A stretch of 64,000 bases of DNA from Paralichthys olivaceus (lineage: Eukaryota > Chordata > Actinopteri > Pleuronectiformes > Paralichthyidae). Positions 1-10,018 of this stretch are shown piece by piece (the first letter of the stretch is position 1; each line of letters starts with the position of its first letter). Location: the NCBI RefSeq assembly GCF_024713975.1, contig NC_091115.1:4620501-4684500 (forward strand). The letters run 5' to 3'. Made by a program: the position numbers and the translations under genes. Under the pieces are notes generated by a model. The model was not told the origin of the DNA, made no database searches, and saw only the letters and a program-made list of their open reading frames with translations.

Positions 1-70
1 TTGATTTAATCTTTGCAGTGTATCTTTATCTTGACGTAATATTTGGAAATATCGTCCAGCCCTAAGTGTA
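1..70 (-). repeat. fragment of a teleost dispersed repeat (ggctgg-cgatat family)
   Basis: On the minus strand this reads as an 'agggctggacgatat' head followed by an AT-rich body. Similar heads begin many short non-coding repeats in fish genomes. A related head occurs on the plus strand near 61485. The family name is not known to me, and the copy continues past the left edge. Confidence 0.4.
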
Positions 71-164
71 CAAGAGATTCAATTTGTCTGTAAAGTATTT
101 ATAAAAATCACATTCAGCATCAAACCACCATCATCACACAGGAGAAAGCTGTAAGTCCTCTCAC

Positions 165-222
165 CGTACTCACGGTCCCGACCTATAAATGACGAATACA
201 ACCTGTACATCCCGGACAACAT
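165..222 (-). CDS. usp18: first coding exon of a gene running off the left edge; candidate usp18
   Basis: On the minus strand an ATG at 222, with a second in-frame ATG at 210, opens a frame reading MLSGMYRLYSSFIGRDR. It runs to a splice donor at 165/164 (G|gtgaga) or to a stronger-looking one at 174/173 (C|gtgagt). The rest of the gene lies outside the window. The identity is inferred from context. In human, USP18 lies close to PEX26 (with TUBA8 between), and USP18, an ISG15-specific protease that damps interferon signalling, is itself interferon-induced. A perfect GAAANNGAAA element sits about 160 bases upstream. The catalytic domain is not in view, and this N-terminal piece does not resemble the human USP18 N-terminus, so the name is tentative. 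The frame stays open upstream of the ATG to about 345. Confidence 0.45.
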
Positions 223-381
223 GAGGTCGGGCTTCACTTCTTCTCCACGGAACAGGACTCGAACGTTGCTTGTGATTTTTAAATCGCCTGTCTGAGTGAA
301 TCGTTCGTCTCTCGTTTCCCAGTAAACGTCACATCCACAGCAGCTTCACAGGATCAGTTTCACTTTGCAGCTCCGTTCACA

Positions 382-393
382 GAAAACGAAACC
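382..393. promoter_or_regulatory. interferon-stimulated response element-like motif
   Basis: GAAAACGAAACC matches the ISRE core GAAANNGAAA. A second GTGAAACT-type half site lies on the opposite strand at about 357-366, and another is near 484-492. They lie just upstream of the minus-strand first exon described at 165-222, where an interferon-inducible promoter would be expected. The motif match is seen; function is inferred. Confidence 0.5.
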
Positions 394-1149
394 TAACAGC
401 CGCCATGCGCGGATTTCAGTGACACGTTTCATTCAACTGAATGAGCGTTTTGTGACGATTGCTCAATTTACTTTCCTACAAAGAGTGAAACTTAAATTAA
501 ATAGCGTTAAACTGGGTTTCATTTATAGCAGCGTGGTGTTGTGATGTAATATTCGCCATTGTCGAGATTAGACTGGATTTTTTTCCAATGGGAAATTTAG
601 CCGATATTATGACTGATGTGATTTCAATAGATTTTAATTTCGAAATTCTATCATATTTAATAGTTAAATTCCATAAATGAGTCCTGATGTTTGTTCACTT
701 GTGGATATCCTCAATAATCAGGTTTAATTAATACATTTTATTTCAAGTTTTCCCCTTTCTTTGTTTTACCTTTCACCCCAAGTCTGATTAACTCCTAAAA
801 TCTATAAAACACACAACTTGACTAAGATTTGTATTTATTGTATTCATTGTCATATTCTGTCACCCATCATTTGTATGTCTTACATTGACATTTTGATGAC
901 ACGTGTTGTGTTGATCCTTTATTATTTCTTCATCATTCTGAGTTATAAGTGGTGCAGGAACTGCTGCTCCTTTAAAATCTGGTTAAATAAAGTTATTGTT
1001 ATGATCAAGAGGGGGTTGTCTTCATAAGAAAATATGTTATTGACAGCAACAAAAAAAACTGTGGTTTCAAACTAAAAATGTACAAATATGCATAAAACAT
1101 GTGTTTTTCTCTGTTTGTTGATCCAACTGATTATTTGTTTTCATAGGTA

Positions 1150-1440
1150 TGATGACGCCACAATGCCCAACAGCCCGGTTAAATTAAATCAAGTCGCACC
1201 AAACTGCACACATTCATACATCTCCCAAATGTGCCTAATTTTTTCATCCAGATTCATAAATGATTCCCTAGTGAGAATGTCAAAAACAATCTCGCAACGT
1301 TAAAGAAAGTGAAAAGTGCCTCTTACAGGCCAAAATATAATTAGTTCTTTCTTAGCCCTTGTCTCATCCTTCCACCAAGTTTTGTGTAAATCTGTGCATA
1401 GTTTTCCAAAATCCTGCTGCAAACAAACAAACCAAACAAT
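1150..1440 (-). repeat. dispersed short repeat, family A, copy 1
   Basis: In minus orientation this carries the features shared by the other family A copies in this window: an AAC/GTTTGTTTG-rich head, then 'aaaactatgcacagatttacac', then 'aacttggtggaaggatg', and a tail containing 'gtgcagtttggtgcgac'. The family is common in teleosts as short non-coding copies. It probably lies within or beyond the pex26 3' UTR. I cannot assign a class (SINE or MITE). Confidence 0.6.
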
Positions 1441-1558
1441 CAACCTGATTGGGACAAAAGCATAAGCTCCTAAGTGGAGTTAACTAAGACATCTGCTCTT
1501 ACTAAAACATAGAAATGTGTCACAACTATGGACAAAACACAAAGTGTTTTTTAGTCTT

Positions 1559-2915
1559 CTACAGTCCTTTGCTCTGAGTGAGAGAATGGTAGTACGGTGC
1601 AAACATGGTGCTCCACATCTGTTTGAGCAGCTCAACAAGTTTGGAAATCCACAGGAATGATGACGGGAGAGCTGAGGGAAAACAACAGGGAGAAATACAC
1701 CGATTTATTTCAATCATAAGTTTTATACTTCAACAAACCCGGTGATGGAACTGAGATGCAAAGAACATTTTATCCAACCTGGATCCATTCGGAGTAAGAG
1801 CATGTAGAGAAGGACAGCTGCCACAAAGATTCTCCGCAGAGAGAATGAGCCAGAGCCGGTCATAAAAAGTTTTTGGTGTAAAAAACGGAGCATGGCTATG
1901 AGTTTATGGACAACAGCACCTGTAGAGCATAAAAACACGAAATGAGACCGTCTATATTCAATAATTATACTTCTATCTTGTAAAATGCATCTAAAAGACC
2001 AGTAGTTTGTTACCTTTATTTGAGACACTATGTGGAGAGTTTGGGTTGCAACCAGGATTTAGAGGCGGCCCTAGATTCTGTCGCTCTCTTTCATCTACAA
2101 CATCCAGCGCTGTCTGTCTCTGGTCTTCCGTGAACGTCCTCCCTCCAACCTCGCCGACGACCAACTCCCGTGCCTCATCCGTTTGTCCGAGAGGGACGAG
2201 GACATGCAGCAGGTACAGTTCTGCGACTGTCGCGAACCCCGACGCTTTGCTGTTGGACGGGCAGTGTAACCAAACTCTGGCTGCCTCCTGCATCACAGCC
2301 GGCTCACCCACCTTAGAGTAAAGAAGTATGCTGCCAATAATAACACGAGAGAATCAATTTGATATGTATGAGAACTGAAATGATTGATTGATATACTGGT
2401 TTAAAACAGATAATAATGAAAACCTCTCCTTAACAGGGAATTATTCCTAGTTGTTTGCTTGACAACTCACTAATACGATTCATTCATTACCAAAAATGTG
2501 AAGTTAAATAATCTTCTGCTGAGTCGGTGGATTAACAGACTGTTTGAGTTCCACTCACCACATCTGCATGATCTTTGCAGGTATATCCTCCTGCTGCTCG
2601 TACTGCTGGAGGACCCAGGGGAGGACCCCGGGCCACCGGTTGAGCTCAGCCAGAGCTTGAATCCCTAAAATGCAGAGACCAGCCTTGAACTCCGCGGACC
2701 TGTGGGGACAAGAAAATACAAGAAAATACAAGAGACACACACAGTGACACACTTGACCCCCAGGCTGCAGGGAACATGTGAGCTCCAGACTCTCACCGGC
2801 TGTCCTCTGCCTCCACGCAGAGACTCTGCAGACTTCTGTCACATGTGTCAAACGCTGCCTGGAAATCTCTGTGAACCACCATTTGCTCCGCAGCCGCTTC
2901 CAACATGTTGAGCAT
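1559..2915 (-). CDS. pex26: PEX26, peroxisomal biogenesis factor 26 (5 coding exons)
   Basis: PEX26 is a tail-anchored peroxisomal membrane protein that docks the PEX1-PEX6 AAA ATPase complex, which recycles the import receptor PEX5. Coding exons on the minus strand are 2797-2915, 2559-2699, 2014-2330, 1779-1919 and 1559-1671. They join in frame to 276 residues (human about 305). Landmarks shared with human PEX26 are 'VVHRDFQAAFDTCDRSLQSL', 'GIQALAELNRWPGVLPWVLQ', 'CILLYSK' and 'LLPLG/VPLGQTDEARELVVG'. A hydrophobic segment near residues 218-236 (FVAAVLLYMLLLRMDP) is the C-terminal anchor, followed by a short lumenal tail ending SKGL. The chosen ATG (2915) directly follows a possible acceptor (ccccacgcag), and an in-frame stop lies 33 bases upstream. 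The roughly 30 extra N-terminal residues of human PEX26 may therefore be absent or sit on a further upstream exon. The gene is divergent from llph. Confidence 0.93.
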
Positions 2916-3129
2916 CTGCGTGGGGGCTGCTCGAACAAACACCGGTTAAACAGCCGCAGACGACTCGAAACCTCCTCTTCGCAGCACCGATGGATGCCGC
3001 TTCACGTTCAGAAGCTTAGTTTATAGCTGAGAGTCGATTAAAGTCGTGAAACCCGCTCGTTTCCAGGAGATATTCTCCTTCACGCGTTGTTTACATTCCA
3101 CAATCTCTTCCACTTCCTGGTTGAAGCTG

Positions 3130-3180
3130 GGAGCCAATCAGAAGCCGCGGTCTTCAGACTCCCCGAAATGAGCCAATCGC
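3130..3180. promoter_or_regulatory. shared divergent promoter of pex26 and llph, twin CCAAT boxes
   Basis: Two copies of GAGCCAATC/AGCCAATC (CCAAT at 3134-3138 and 3173-3177) lie 39 bases apart in a CpG-containing stretch between the divergent pex26 and llph genes. CCAAT boxes bound by NF-Y are typical of bidirectional housekeeping promoters. A donor-like GAA|GTAAGT at 3291/3292 suggests that a non-coding llph first exon ends there and splices to the exon carrying the ATG at 3892. Transcription start sites cannot be placed exactly. Confidence 0.6.
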
Positions 3181-3891
3181 GTTCCGGCTTCTTCGGAAAC
3201 GCGTCCTTCCGCCTCTCCTCGTCTCCTGTAAACACGTGTAAGGAACGTGTGAGGACATTTAATCATTTAAATCAAACTACGCACTCGTGAAGTAAGTGAT
3301 GTTCACTGTTTGCATTGCGCCAACACACTTAGCATGTCGGATAAGCTAACGTTAGCGTTTAAGTGTTTCCTTGCGAGATTTTCCACAGTAGCAACTCCAC
3401 AGCTAACTAGCTAGCAAACCATGGTTAGCTTAAATTAAGTATAAAGCTAATTGTTGTTGTGGCTGTTGCGAACTGACACATTCATCTTATACAGCTTCAA
3501 CGTGTTGTTGACAACGTGTAGCTTTGTAATCAGTTTGACATGTGGACGAATGTGTTTACATTTTTAATACATGTATGATCTGGTATCATGCGAGTCGCCA
3601 TTAGCTTCCAATCTTTAAAACAAACATCTCTTAAACTACTAATCTTCACACTTCATCTGTCACGATTTAACAACATACATGTCCTTTGTCACCATCGTGA
3701 CTGGTTTTATGAACAAAGAAAACATATATATACATTTTAGTGTTTTATTAAGAACCTTAATCTGTCCATACTCGTTGAGGGACGAGGATCCAAGATTAGG
3801 TGAAATGCCATGAAGAGCTTCCTTTGCATGACACATCTTCCACTAACTCTGATGACTGATGTGTTGTTATTTATTACAGAACATCCTCAAA

Positions 3892-4366
3892 ATGGCAAAG
3901 AGCCTGCGGAGCAAGTGGAAGAGGAAGATGCGCGCAGAGAAGAGGAAGAAAAATGCCCCCAAGGAGCTGGCTCGTCTGAAACAGGCTCTGAATTTGGACA
4001 AGAAAGGAGAAGCTGTCATGACTGACGTGCAGGAGATCGCCACCGTGGTGCCGGCGGACAAGATCAAGAAGCAGCAGGATGTTGATATGGCGGCGGGGGA
4101 ATGTGACGGTGAGTGTCTGAGTGATGGCCCACAGGCGATTAACAGTTTGATCTGTAGCTGTTTTTCAGACATGACCTTTGATCATTGCCTTTTGTGTTAC
4201 AGAGGGGAAGATGGACCTGGACGGAAAACGCAACAAGACAACGCTGTTGGATGAAAACGGACAGTACCCTGTGTGGATGAGCCAGCGTCAGGCCAAGAAA
4301 CTGAAAGGCAAACGGATTGCAAAGAAAAGTGGAAAAGGCAAGAAGAAGAAGGGCATTTCCTGGTGA
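3892..4366 (+). CDS. llph: LLPH, LLP homolog (learning-associated protein), 2 coding exons
   Basis: LLPH is a small, very basic nucleolar protein conserved from yeast to human and associated with pre-60S ribosome assembly; it was first described in Aplysia long-term facilitation. Exons 3892-4108 and 4203-4366 join across a phase 1 intron to 126 residues (human 129). The N-terminus [20 protein letters not shown] is nearly invariant in the family. 'DVQEIATVV' (residues 44-52), '[17 protein letters not shown]' and the lysine-rich C-terminus [11 protein letters not shown] are also diagnostic. An upstream non-coding exon ending at 3291 is likely. The gene is divergent from pex26 and tail to tail with hcls1, about 850 bp away. 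A possible ATTAAA poly(A) signal lies at 4767-4772. Confidence 0.95.
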
Positions 4367-5018
4367 ACCAGAGGAAACTAAAGGATGTTTTCTTTGCTTC
4401 AAAGACTTTTTGTTGCAGAAATACGGGATCGTTTCACGTACTGATTTCTACACTGCCTGCTGTGGGATCCTTCACTCGAGCAGGCCTGCCATTGTAAAGT
4501 AATCCACTGCAAGAGCATGTTGGTTGTGATGGAGCAGCCGCTTCATCTTCATGTTCAGAAAGTTTAGATTCAAGTTTGATGAAAATAAGACTTTATGTAA
4601 AACATGTTTGTCTGAATACATCATAGCAAAACAGGTGATTGTCATTTATTCTCCACTGCAATTTAAACCTGTGCTTATTCTGATAAAAAAAATATTAACT
4701 GATCCATGGCTTGCATTTATTACTACATATTGTTTTGTGTTGTATAATTTAAGACTCGTTGATATGATTAAAATCGTAGCTGACCTGGCGATGGCTCTGG
4801 ATAGAGGGAGAGAAGTTTGTGTTGTTAGTAAAAACACTTTTCAGTTTTAAACCAAACTCTGCATCAAGTCACTTTGTATTTAAACTTATTATATATGATC
4901 ATGATGAAATACAATTCCAGTGAAAGATGAGAAATGATCACAGCTCTACACTGACATTAATGTCAAATAACACAACACACAGAATCCTGCCTGTAGAATA
5001 GTTCATTGACTCCAGTTT

Positions 5019-5131
5019 ATTGTCAGGATGCACGTGAACATTTGTTGGTCATATTATTTAAGAGAGTCATCACCACAGAGTGAGACACAACAGTAAGATG
5101 ATTGAAATCATCTGATCAGAAACATTTATTG
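5019..5131 (-). other. candidate poly(A) signals for hcls1
   Basis: On the minus strand AATAAA occurs twice in this stretch (rc TTTATT at about 5019-5024 and 5125-5130), 80-190 bases past the hcls1 stop codon. Both are suitably placed; usage cannot be told from sequence. Confidence 0.45.
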
Positions 5132-5211
5132 TATAAATACAGAGCTGAATTCCCTCTGTTGAACAACCTGAGAAATCTGAGATTGTTTAAAGTGAAGCAA
5201 AAAGTCCCAAA

Positions 5212-8200
5212 CTACTTGAGCTGAACGTAAGCAGCAGGGAACAGGCCGGTGCGTCCATGACACTCTCCCTTCCACCAGCCTTCGTCGATCATCTCTATGT
5301 TGGTGATCACATCGTCCGGGTTGAAGGAGATCTCATCGTCTGCGTCTGTAGAAATGAGATCGCAGGATTTGTCCCTGTGAGTGTGAAAGCAATGGTTAAA
5401 TGTAAAAATATGAAGCGTGGAAGACCTACCTCCCTGATAGTCGTAAATGGCTACTGCCTGCCTTCCACCCGTCAGGTCTTCATAGTCATTGTCCACAGCT
5501 GTAAGAAAAAAAACGGAAATTAACGTGCACTTCACATGTTGATGTTTTAACTGCAGCCGACTCAGAGGCAGACCTGTGTCCGCAGGAGGAGGAGGAGGAT
5601 GTCGTTCAGCAATTTCCTCATATTCCGCGTCATCGTACTCCACCTCTGCCGACCTCTCAGGAAGCGGTGGGCCTTCAGGTTCGAGTAAATCTTCTGAGCG
5701 TGGAGGCAAAGCTGGAGGCTCTTCGTACTCTGGTTCATCCTGCAAACATCACAGAAGCATTGATTTCAACATCGCAAATCCTGGAGAACACACCGAAGAG
5801 ATTCAGTCTGAACTCCTGCGCCAGGAGCTGAGCGGAAGTTTTGGTGGATGAACTAAGAAAGTGATGCATTGTTGAAACGAAACAAAAAAAAAACAGCAAT
5901 CACAGACGCTATACTTGAAAAAGACAGATTAAATGAATCTGTTATTTGATTTGATCAGAGATTCTTACGTCATACTCAGGCTCTGGCTCATATTCTGGTT
6001 CAGGCTCTGGCTCTGGCTCATATTCTGGTTCAGGCTCTGGTTCTGGTTCAGGCTCTGGTTCTGGTTCAGGCTCTGGTTCTGGTTCTGGTGCTCGTCTTTC
6101 TTGTATCTTTGGCACGTGATGGTGTATTTCTGCTGGCATTTCGTACGCTGGAGCCACATCTGGAACAGGAGGTGGACAGCTTTCCTCCTCTTTGCTGCTC
6201 TGCTCCTACAGGAAAAAACTAAATCTTGAATATAAATGTCAAACATTAGGTTATGTTTCAGTTTACAGCTCATGGTTTTACCTGCTGTCTACGTTTGGCC
6301 TCCTCTCGCTCTCTCTTCTCTCTGGCCTGTCTCCTCGCTCGCTCGTCTTCTACTTTCTTCCTGTTCTCCTCGTCTGAAGCTTTGGCCATGTTCTCAAAAC
6401 GAGCCTTCAGCTTTCCTGCACCCGCTGACGCTGCAGAGAAACAAACATAAACATGAAAACGGTGCAATAGCAGTGACGTCCAACACTGGTGATGATTTAG
6501 GGTTTGTTGGAGGAAGAGAATAAAACATACAGGCCTCCAGGGGTTGTGTCTTTTCATAAGCAGAGGTCGGTGCGTCCATATCTGAGAAGCCGACTGCGCT
6601 CTAGGGAAAATGTATAAATGTATAAATCGTCAAAATTGAAACATTACAGTCCTGCGAATAAGAAATTCTGATTCTGATTTGAATCTTATGTAACTCAAAC
6701 TAATCACCTGAGGGAGGATTCACATATTTAGTTAATGCACGGCCAATCTTCACTTTCATATTTACAAGTTTAAAATATATATACAACAAAATAATGTTGA
6801 TACTGTAGGAAAGGGTGCAGGTGCATATTAGGTGCAACCTTACTGTGTTGTTATAAGTCTGTAAATTAGCTGCAGCCGCCTGTTACAGTCTAATTTGTGA
6901 TGAGATGAAGATTTCTTTTCCACAAGATAAATAACTAACTTTGTGTTTTGTGTTTAATCAACATTAATCTCGATGTTACCTAATTTAGCTTTGACATAAA
7001 TCAAATTTCTACATTCCTTCCAGGAGGAAAATCTCATTTCCTATGATTTAATCACAGTTTGCAGAATAAACAATAGATTCATTAACCCTGGCTGATGAAT
7101 CAATGAATGAAAACACTGACCTTATCTTGGCGGTCGGCCTGTACTCCATATCGACCACCGAAACCTGCTGAATAATCTGAACAGACAGGAGTTTGTTCAG
7201 TCAGATAAACTTCACTGATTTTCCTGTGACACACGTGTGAGTGTTGTCTCACCTTTTTGGGACTGATGTTTCTCCGTCGCCCCTTTATAGTCGTAGCCCA
7301 AAGCTGCTTTATCCACTTTCTCCTTCTCCACGCCGAACTTCCCCCCGAATCCCTTTGAATAATCTGGTGAAAATGAACATTAGATATTAGACGTGAGGCA
7401 GAAGATGATGGAGTCAAACTCTGCGACTCAAACTCGCCTCGCTGTGACTGATGCTTCTCAGTTTCTCCTTTATAGTCGTAACCCAAAGCTGCTTTGTCCA
7501 CCTTCTCCGTCTCCACGCCGTATTTTCCTCCAAATCCCTTCGCGTAGTCTGAAGAGAACAAGAAGAAAATTAAAGAAATAACAAAGCAAGTCGTGGTGCT
7601 AATTAAAACAGCTAGAACTCACCTTTTTGCGACTGGTGCTTCTCCGTCTGGCTTTTATATTCGTACCCCAGAGCGGCCTTGTCGACTTTGTCCTTCTCCA
7701 CTCCGTACTTTCCTCCGAATCCCTTTGAATGATCTGGAGCCAGAAAAGATTGTCAGCAAAATCCTGAACGAGGCCTTTAACCCTCTGTTAAATAGAAGAG
7801 TATAGTTTTATATGAACAGTTGACCCACCTCTCTGAGATGCATGTTGCTGCACTTCCCCTTTGTATTCAAAGCCCATGGCAGACTGCACAGAAAACAGTC
7901 ATAACTTATACTGATCATACTGAATACAGCTCAAAATACCTTGTTGCATAAAAACAATCAGACAATTAAATAAATGATGAAGAGGAAGTTGAACTGTACA
8001 ATATGTTCTATAGTTTTACTCCTTAATATCAACAGCTGCTTTTCTACAACATCTTGTTTTAACTGTGTACTAGTGTTGGAGTGTTTAAGATCCTGCAAAG
8101 TATGGAGGCACTAAATCATTCAGAATTTTAAAAAAAAAGAAGATATATGTTATATATTTCAAAGACGCTGAAACAGGTTTGGTTTCACAGACTTCACAAT

Positions 8201-8562
8201 CTTCGAACCTGGTCAACACGGTCTTTCTGAACGCCAAATTTCCCGCCAAAGCCTTGTGCCGCATCTTTCTGGGAGGAGTGCTGCTCGACCTGGGACACAT
8301 AGTCGTGACCCACAGCCACCTGGACACAAGAGGAGCGTTCAAGACCGACTTCAGCCCATAGCATGAATGATGGCAGCGTATGAGAGGAGCATGTTATATG
8401 TTTGGGTTATATAGTGTGGGGTGTTGACCTTGTCCATTCGGTCCCTCTCCACGCCAAACTTCCCTCCGTATCCGTACGATGCTTTAGGAGTTTGTTCTCT
8501 CTGCTTCACCTGCTCGTGCTCCGAAGCCACTTTGCTTCTGAGCTCCGCAACGCTGGCAAGAG

Positions 8563-8658
<96 letters not shown>

Positions 8659-9271
8659 TGTGGTCAAAATTACTGCACATACATGTAAACACACATGTAT
8701 ACAGACATTTACACACTAATACACATACAAACAAACTCAAACTTATACAAACATATACACTCTTATACACACACATACACACAATTATCCACATATACAA
8801 ATATATACACACTTATAGACACATAAACACATTTCTGTTTTCTCAAGGAGAAGAAACCACATTTGGCTTCAGCTGTCAGCAGTCCTTTAAATCTCTCTGT
8901 CACTGTGTCATCATCATGAATTACCCATATTAGGAGACAGTAGCTGTCTGACGGCCGCTGCTCTGTTCTCACTTCCTCTTCCTGTTGCTACACATCACCC
9001 ACTAGTCTCTGCGTTTGTCTCCTGCGTCCCCCTTTACCTGATGTGTTCTTTGCGTCCTGAGCCCTCGATGGTCTTGGCTCCCCAGCGCTGCTCCTGCTCG
9101 GATACGTCATTCTGAAACGCAAAAAGAAAATGAATCCAGAACAGAAGAGGAAGGTTGTGAGCATTTCAGCGCTTTTCTCCTCAGCACCTCGAAGTCAGGG
9201 TCCGTCTCCCAGTCATCGCCCCCCGCAGCCACCTGCTTGCTCACGTCGTGGCCCACGACCGACTTCCACAT
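5212..9271 (-). CDS. hcls1: HCLS1 (HS1), hematopoietic cortactin homolog, 15 coding exons
   Basis: HS1 binds Arp2/3 and F-actin and is phosphorylated by Syk and Src kinases in blood cells. Minus-strand coding exons: 9188-9271, 9038-9111, 8429-8552, 8209-8319, 7829-7883, 7623-7733, 7438-7548, 7253-7363, 7121-7176, 6531-6600, 6282-6430, 5969-6205, 5574-5739, 5430-5498, 5212-5345. They join in frame to 553 residues (human 486). The N-terminus [11 protein letters not shown], the acidic [10 protein letters not shown] Arp2/3-binding motif and [14 protein letters not shown] match HS1. About 5.5 cortactin repeats of 37 residues follow (HS1 3.5, cortactin 6.5), then a charged helix, a Glu-Pro tract, proline-rich and tyrosine motifs ([26 protein letters not shown]) and a C-terminal SH3 domain ([17 protein letters not shown] to [11 protein letters not shown]). 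The EP tract and the golgb1 neighbour, as in human 3q13, favour HS1 over cortactin. The ATG lies exactly at an acceptor, so the 5' UTR is on an upstream exon. Confidence 0.93.
5985..6095 (-). repeat. coding microsatellite for the Glu-Pro tract of hcls1
   Basis: A nearly perfect 6 bp array (gaacca/gagcct on the minus strand) encodes repeated Glu-Pro with occasional Glu-Tyr, about 35 residues long. Human HS1 has a shorter EPEPEP run at the equivalent place, so the tract is conserved in kind but expanded here. Arrays of this type commonly vary in length between individuals. Confidence 0.85.
6700..6910. repeat. diverged repeat copy B1 in an hcls1 intron
   Basis: This resembles 9680-9875 in the same order: 'aaactaatcacctgagggagg', 'cttcactttcatattta', 'gcaggtgcatatt', 'ttactgtgttgttataagt'. 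Spacing and sequence have drifted, which suggests two old copies of one short non-coding element flanking the 5' half of hcls1. No coding capacity is seen. Confidence 0.5.
8564..8657. repeat. (CA)47 microsatellite abutting an hcls1 splice acceptor
   Basis: An uninterrupted CA array of about 94 bases, read as (TG)n on the transcribed minus strand. It ends 11 bases before the acceptor of the exon 8429-8552 and so takes the place of a normal polypyrimidine tract. A degenerate CA/TA-rich stretch continues to about 8830. Confidence 0.95.
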
Positions 9272-10018
9272 CTGAGGGGGGAAAGAAAACACAGACCACA
9301 AAGGGAGGCTGCATTAAAACCATGAATTTAAAACACTCACACAACACCACAACACTGTTTGCTGAAGTTCCAAAAAGGAAGTGGTTTTCAACATGGAGCC
9401 TCATTTCCCCTCAACGAAACACACAGCGGAGGCTCGAGCTGTGAACTGATCTAAAAACAGCCAAGAAACAGCAGATTATTTATTATAGATCATATTCTCT
9501 GACACCTTAGCTTTATGATGGAGGCCACAGAGGCTGCTACAACTACTTACACTGGTCAAACACTATGGCAGGGACTATTAAGGGCTGTCAGTAGAAGCGA
9601 ACTTACTTTAAAGTTTATTTTTATTGTCAAAATGTGACTATGAATTATGTTTTTTTTATATTTTGTAGACTTTAAAATAATCTGACAAACTAATTACACG
9701 AGGGAGGCTTGACATTCAAGAGGAATTAATTAATTACCACTTTCATACTTAGTTGAATTTTCTTTTATGATCATATTTTACTGTGATTAATGGCAGAGCA
9801 GGTGCATATTCAGTGTGATGTTAATCCCGACAACTTGACTGTGTTGTTAAACTTATACAAGTAATGTTTCTTATATTCTCACTAACGGTTCACAGCAGTG
9901 GATTCATTTCACCTACTTCCTTATTGAAAGTGGGAAAAAAACTCAGTAAAACTTACAAGTAAACTTAAATATATGTTTGTGAGTTAGTTTGAATTAGATT
10001 TCTTATAAATTGTTTTAC
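9272..10018. other. hcls1 first intron with repeat copy B2
   Basis: This is the likely intron between the non-coding first exon of hcls1 (ending near 10019) and the coding exon at 9271. Positions 9680-9875 carry the partner of the B1 repeat (shared blocks 'cgagggaggc', 'accactttcatactta', 'gcaggtgcatatt', 'actgtgttgttaaa'). An ETS-type core (minus strand AAGGAAGTAG, near 9912-9921) would suit a blood-cell gene but is weak evidence. No coding sequence is seen. Confidence 0.45.

Noticed and set aside
3859-4254. 131-codon frame over llph
   Set aside because: Reads through the llph intron; the two-exon model matches the conserved protein.
8351-8933. Open frames of 105-170 codons on both strands around 8.4-8.9 kb
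   Set aside because: They consist of translated CA/TG microsatellite (His-Thr or Cys-Val runs) and hcls1 exon antisense; no protein character.
5212-9271. Alternative identity as cortactin (cttn)
   Set aside because: Repeat number is intermediate, but the Glu-Pro tract, HS1-like N-terminus and golgb1 neighbour fit hcls1.
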